Of a DNA stretch of 64,000 nucleotides, positions 59,155-64,000 are shown in pieces. The translations under genes and the position numbers were made by a program. Under the pieces are notes generated by a model, which ran no database searches, was not told the origin of the DNA, and saw nothing but the letters and a program-made list of their open reading frames with translations. The stretch is from Euonymus europaeus (lineage: Eukaryota > Streptophyta > Magnoliopsida > Celastrales > Celastraceae). Positions within the stretch are counted from its first letter, which is position 1, and each line of letters begins with the position of its first letter. The DNA lies in NCBI GenBank assembly GCA_963580455.1, contig OY756963.1, positions 20,231,555 to 20,295,554 on the forward strand, written 5' to 3'.

Positions 59155-60746
59155 TTAACAAAGCTCTTGAGAATGATTCTCTGGGGTCAAAATTCGAAAT
59201 CTTGGCAGCCCAACCTTGTGCCCAGTTTTCTTGACATCTTCTCGAACTTGTTTCCTATATTCGCCGAAAGTAAAGTTTCTATATACAGAAGGTTCTTTGC
59301 TACTTCCAATCAATGATTCATAAGAAGGGCATAGGAAGTAAGCTATTGAGTATCTTTCCATATTCTCGTTAGCAACAACCCTGTGCTCTACACTTTTATA
59401 TAAATCATTGCTCCATGCCTGTAACTTGAGAGATCACAGTCTATAAGAGGAGAAACAAAACCCAACTTTTGCGAAATGTAGAAGTTAACTACTAACTTGT
59501 GGGGCAAGTTGGGCTAAATTAATTGTGAAAATAAGCATGATGGCGTTGTGTATTTGGGTTGGCCATTTTCTTGTAATTGTTAGTATTGTCATATTGTGGT
59601 TCTCATGTTGACTGACTCACAGATTAGCACAGAGGTGTTTTTCACAGGATCTACACAGGAGACGTCAGTTGAGTAAAGCTGAAAGTCAAATGAAGCTTTA
59701 TTTTACCTGGAAAAGATCTCCGATGTTGACAATAAGAGCATCTTGATTTGGTTTTACAGCCACCCAATTGCAGTCTTTCATCAGTTGAAGTCCTCCTACT
59801 TGATCTTGGTAAAGGATTGTAAGGAAATCACTGTCAGTGTGGGGCACGAATCCCGAAATATTTGGTGATACAGGGCAAGCTGGTAGTGGTTCAGGTGTAG
59901 AAAGCAAGTACTTTCGTCACAAATATCATCAAACTTCTCTATTTGGCTACCCAGGTTTTCTGGTAAGACACCTGCAAGCTTTGATATTTGTGCGGCAAAT
60001 TCTATCATCACTTCCCTATTGAATAAAAAGCAAGAAAAAGCTTGAGAGTCTATAGCTGGGGAAGGCATTGCCATCTCACCAAGGTAACTTGGATTTTTTT
60101 AACAAAGCATTACTTATGCAGTGTAACTCGTGAGAAGATTGAAAATGTTATATGTCTTGCTTTAGAAGGAACTTACCTTAGAGAAGTGAATTCCCCGTGG
60201 CAGGCTGGTTCCGAAACTAAGCCTCCGTTTGGGACAGAGTATAAGCTAGCTTATACTCTGTCCCCATACTCTCAGACACTCTCAGTTTTTACGTTTTACG
60301 AGAGCTTATACTCTATCAACATACTCTGATCCAAACGGAATATCAAGAGGAACATGGAAACCCTCAGACCAGGAGAATTGCTTTAGATGAGTAGCAGTCG
60401 GTGATCCCCACCTGTATGAATTATTTAGGATCCCACAAGTGGACTTCTTCTCAAAGGGCGTTTCAAACAACCTCACTTGCTCTCTTCTCATTTTCTTGAG
60501 GAGCTTCGTACTTATTCCATGATTCACTAGTTGGAAGAAACCCCATTCCGAAGAAGCTTTATATATAGCCTCGGAGCAAGCTTGCCTCTCTCTTTTGTCT
60601 AGACTGTTTAGAGCATTGAGGTATATCAAGGGAAGTTGGCATTCCCTTATAACTAGTCTGCATTCCTCATCCTTGTAATCAGGAGCAGAAATTTTGTCGG
60701 AAAGCTGCAGATAATTGTTTAATAGAGGTGGATTTGATTCGACCAT
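59155..60746 (-). pseudogene. 2-oxoglutarate dioxygenase, gibberellin 2-oxidase 8-like, disrupted
   Basis: Three exons on the minus strand: 60746-60177, 60015-59707 and 59418-59155. The family uses Fe(II) and 2-oxoglutarate; class III GA 2-oxidases inactivate C20 gibberellins. The N-terminal DIOX_N domain is clear (SEWGFFQLVNHGIS, SYRWGSPTATHLKQFSWSEG). The iron ligands are present: H-x-D in VPHTDSDF (exon 2) and the distal His in KSVEHRVVAN (exon 3), plus the 2-oxoglutarate Arg in ERYSIAYF. Two breaks occur. A 116-bp MITE at 60224-60339 splits exon 1 and adds an in-frame stop (after GSEYVDRV). In exon 2, LNHY should continue PACPVSPN but a missing C in a C-run (about 59890) shifts the frame. 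The C-terminus has a short extension (RILTPENHSQELC). Another GA-oxidase-like subfamily is possible. No second copy in the window. Confidence 0.8.
60224..60339. mobile_element. 116-bp MITE inserted in a dioxygenase exon
   Basis: Ends TCCGTTTGGGACAGAGTATA and, inverted, TCCGTTTGGATCAGAGTATG, with an internal palindrome AGAGTATAAGCTAGCTTATACTCT. It interrupts exon 1 of the GA 2-oxidase-like gene between the codons for VPLDI and SLVSEPAC. No clean target duplication seen. Length 116 is not a multiple of three. Confidence 0.8.
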
Positions 60747-62699
60747 TATGTCAGTAGTCGAACAACTTCAAATTGAGGATAAGGATCAAGGTTTAGTCTA
60801 GTTTTACTTAGGCTGGAAATGGAAATGTAGAATGGAGAGTGCAGAACCTGGTTAGATAATGGTGAATGTATTTATATGCGTGGAGAGAGCGGGAGCAATG
60901 GGTAAGCACTAGGAAAACAAGGAGAAAAGAACAAGTAGATGGCGCTCCCAAATGGTTGTCAGTTGTCACAGGATAGCAGTTTACTCTGAAATTGTCAAGG
61001 AGAGACCAAATCCACACTGATAATCTACTATGAAATGCATGGAACCGAACCTGACTTGATTTGTTTGTTTTTGACTTTTGTTGGGAATATACTATGCTTT
61101 CTTTTTGTAAATTTAGATTCAGTTGGCAGAGCCAGCCTTCCCCTGTTGGTTTATTGATCATAGGAATTGTTTTGGAAGTTAAATGCAAATTCCTTTAATG
61201 TTTTCTTTTCCAGGCAAAAAAGAAATGCTTGTCAGATACCCATTTCATCGGTACTTCAAGAAATACAGGAACAGCTGGAGACTGGATGTTAACACTCTGT
61301 GTTGACTAAGCATCAAAACCTCCATCTTCGGATTCTTCTATTATGCAGCTGGAGTTTCTAGGAAATGTTAGTGACCTTAGGAGAAGGAAGAAAAAAAACA
61401 ACTATTTCACGGTTGGAGCTGTAAGACAGGTAAGAACGAAATAGCTGCTGCTGCTTAGAAACTTGAAAGTGCCTTTCACTCAGCTTTCATCATTTTTTTG
61501 ACCAAAATACCTGCCAAATTCCTTGCGTCAGGATAAACACTTCTCTATTCATTTTCACTGCTTATGGTTTCAATTTTTAAATCTTGTTTTGTTGGTCAAT
61601 GTTGAATGGTGAGATAACAAAATTGGTCTATGATCCTTTTAAACTCTCTTGCCCAGAAAATTAAGGTGGTTCTCCTTAATAATGTACTTTGTCCACCTCT
61701 CTTCCTTCTCCAAAAATTTTTTTCAGTATTTGACTATGGAAACGTTAATTATGTCTACAATCAAACTTGGTCATTAGGCAGGGGAGATTCCTGATCTATA
61801 AAGTCTTTATAATATGTAATCATATGTTATTAAAGACAGACTTATAAAAAAAAAACATTTACTCTCAAAACATCCTTAAATTCCCCTAAGATTAAAAAGA
61901 AAAGGAAAGAAACACTAGTTTTCCACCAATTCAAACACTAGGTTTTTATTTTTATTTATTTATCTAATCTCTTTTGGCCACAATGAAGCTTTATTCCTTT
62001 TGAGATAAGAAAAAGTGCATTTAAAGGGAATTAATACATGCCTAAATATTTTTACTGAAAAAAACTGGAAGCAGCGGCACCTGCACAAACTTTATGTGAG
62101 GTGAGATGATGTAAAAAAATATATCGTTTGTCAATGTAACTTTTTTTTTTTTTTGTTGCAGTGAATTAATTTGGATGAATAAAATTGTCGTAAGATAGAG
62201 GTTAACTATTAAATGGTATTTAATTTTGATTCATAATAATTTTTTGAATATTATTAATTTATATTTTATGAAGAATTATTATTTTTTAATTATTATTACG
62301 ATCTTTAATAAATACTAAAAACAAGCCAAAGCCACATGCTATTTAACAAATGACAATTGAGAGTAATGCCAAAACCACACGTGGCATGTCAAACCCTTCA
62401 CACATGTTAGAGCATATATTCAAAACGTGTCAAACCCAAACATGAATCTACCAAAACCGATCACTTTCTCAGTTACCTACGACCTTTTCACTGTCATGCA
62501 GAAACCGTAATGGCTTTGGCTAGCAAATTGATGTCTATACAACAACAATAATATCCCGATGATAACAATCTTAAAAGCATCTCAACAATGTGCGAGTTAT
62601 TCATTAGATATGAATTTCAATGAATCATTTTTATGATATCATCACATTCGATAAATGAGTGTATATTTTTAAAATGAATTTTACCCAAATCTCCAACAT
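60747..62699. other. Flank of the dioxygenase locus; no gene supported
   Basis: 60747-61200 would be the former promoter and leader of the dioxygenase. 61215-61310 could be an alternative last exon of the gene at 54982. The rest is AT-rich, with a long T-run at 62140-62154 and no recognisable elements. Confidence 0.4.
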
Positions 62700-62990
62700 T
62701 ACTCTCTAATGTTTCACGGCCCCCGTAATTTGCATTGTCAAGAGAATTCCTGTTTATCCAAAAGACCCATCCCGATAACATGTTCATTGAAAGCCTTTGG
62801 AGATGATGCTTTAGTTAACGGATGAGCAATAACAATTGTGGTATTTTACTCCTTCAATCAACATCTGTATTTTTCGAACTCTTTGTCTAACAACCAAGTA
62901 CTTATATCCAAAGTATTTAGAACTTTCCATTTTTAGAGAAGAAAACTAGTGCCATATTATCATAATAGTCATAGACTTGTTTTATGTTTA
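62700..62990 (-). mobile_element. Copia polyprotein C-terminal (RNase H) fragment
   Basis: The minus strand reads SSKYFGYKYLVVRQRVRKIQ and, after a frameshift, IAHPLTKASSPKAFNEHVIG then MGLLD. This is the KY-L-VR ... ADPLTKxLxPKxFxEHxxxMGL end of plant Ty1/copia pol. Only this tail is visible, with a frameshift. Confidence 0.7.
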
Positions 62991-63587
62991 CATTTCTAGT
63001 AAGATTTGTGATTGTTGGTACTTGGTGGACCGTCATGGGCAAATCTCCAATTTTATATGGGCTCAGTCAGGGTTGGGCCCATGATCAAATCAAGCGTTGA
63101 ATGAATTTTAATAGTGGGCCCATTCATATCTTATTTTGGGGTTTGGGCCGTCTGGGCTATTTGAGAACTGCTTTATAAAGGACTCGGGTCGGCTTTATCA
63201 TTATTCAATAACAATATGATGCAAGATCATTCTACAAAAGATTTAGAAATTCCTAAATAACGAAACACGATTTATTAAAGAAAATAAAAGTCGATATTTT
63301 TTTTACAATATCTATAGGTTCAATATTATGGAATAATACGTGTATCTAAATAAATTGAATTTCTAATCTTATTATCCGATTTAGTACCAAAAATGGTATA
63401 CAATGAACCATATACATTGGATCGTATGCTGAATCCATATCTATTGATATGAGTCTACATTATAGATGATCCACTAATCCGAACTGAGGAATTCAAAAGC
63501 CAATCCAACATAAGTTAATCAAGATTATGCAAATTAATTGGATATATTGAACTAATGCAGTAATAAAGAAGAATTGTAAGCAATTTT

Positions 63588-63792
63588 GCCCGTTTGACAT
63601 TGCGATTGACAGAGCTTAATAAACTAGTGATATCGCTAGTTTATAAGGGGATGAGAGTGGCTGCAATCTACATTCCATACAATGTGTCTTGCTTTAAATC
63701 AAGATCATCCAAGTCAGGCTTGACAATTATGTTTTGTCATGGAATGAGGATTGCAGCTTCTCATTCCATTTATTAGATCCTACCAAACGGGT
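63588..63792. mobile_element. MITE with CCCGTTTG inverted ends
   Basis: GCCCGTTTGACATTGCGATT on the left and CCTACCAAACGGGTC on the right, 205 bp apart. Inside, ATTGCGATT/CTAGTGATATCGCTAG and repeats of CATTCCAT-type phrases. The related phrase TAATAGTATCGCTAG-GTTATT continues just outside. It resembles the 60224 element only in the CCGTTTG end. The 60-codon frame over it is not a gene. Confidence 0.6.
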
Positions 63793-64000
63793 CATTAGCT
63801 AATAGTATCGCTAGGTTATTATTATAAGTTGCGATTCCGCTAATGAGCTAAGTTGAAGCTTGTGGAACAACAATGGACCTTTTTTTTATTGTTTAGTTAT
63901 ATTTATTAAGACAATATTTTTAATTTTATTTATACAAAAATATATTGTAATATATGCTTTAAAATAAATTTAATAATAGCTTACGCTTATAAATATTTAT
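63793..64000. other. AT-rich end of window
   Basis: No feature seen. Confidence 0.4.

Overview
This window is nuclear DNA of a flowering plant, most likely a eudicot. The genes have multiple GT-AG introns, the intergenic DNA is AT-rich, and there are plant-specific families (P-class PPR, PCS1-like aspartic protease, class III gibberellin 2-oxidase) with dense plant transposon debris. I cannot name the species.

Layout. 1-537 holds the 5' end of a reversed copia-like element. 1052-3766 carries the last three exons of a gene I cannot name. 4569-5123 is a small plant-specific intronless gene. 6272-8068 is an intronless PPR gene resembling Arabidopsis At1g09680. 9360-14265 is a transposon nest containing a ~1.7-kb tandem duplication. 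16844-18157 (minus) is an intronless PCS1-like aspartic protease. 18200-24430 is mostly LINE, CACTA and MITE debris. 24430-33807 (minus) is a complete 20-exon importin-4 (IMB4) gene; my exon model sums to 3150 nt, 1049 aa, with no frame break. 35786-38894 (minus) is a five-exon DUF3067 gene with a likely plastid transit region. 41379-47427 (minus) is a uracil-DNA glycosylase (UNG) locus with several inactivating lesions and a 2.5-kb solo LTR, itself carrying a nested Mutator-type element, in one intron. 50846-51427 (minus) is a small membrane protein. 52240-53611 (minus) is a dead MULE transposase. 54982-56165 is a two-exon gene for a basic, probably nuclear plant protein. 59155-60746 (minus) is a gibberellin 2-oxidase-like gene broken by a 116-bp MITE and a one-base deletion. 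The rest is repeats.

The genes are unrelated housekeeping or regulatory loci and do not form a pathway or cluster. I see no new multi-gene system. The most notable signals are the two decayed genes (UNG and GA2ox-like), the nested solo LTR, the tandem duplication whose copies act as empty-site controls for each other's insertions, and a duplicated, mutated splice acceptor inside IMB4. Because IMB4, PPR and PCS1 read cleanly over more than 6 kb of coding sequence, the lesions in UNG and GA2ox are less likely to be simple sequencing noise.
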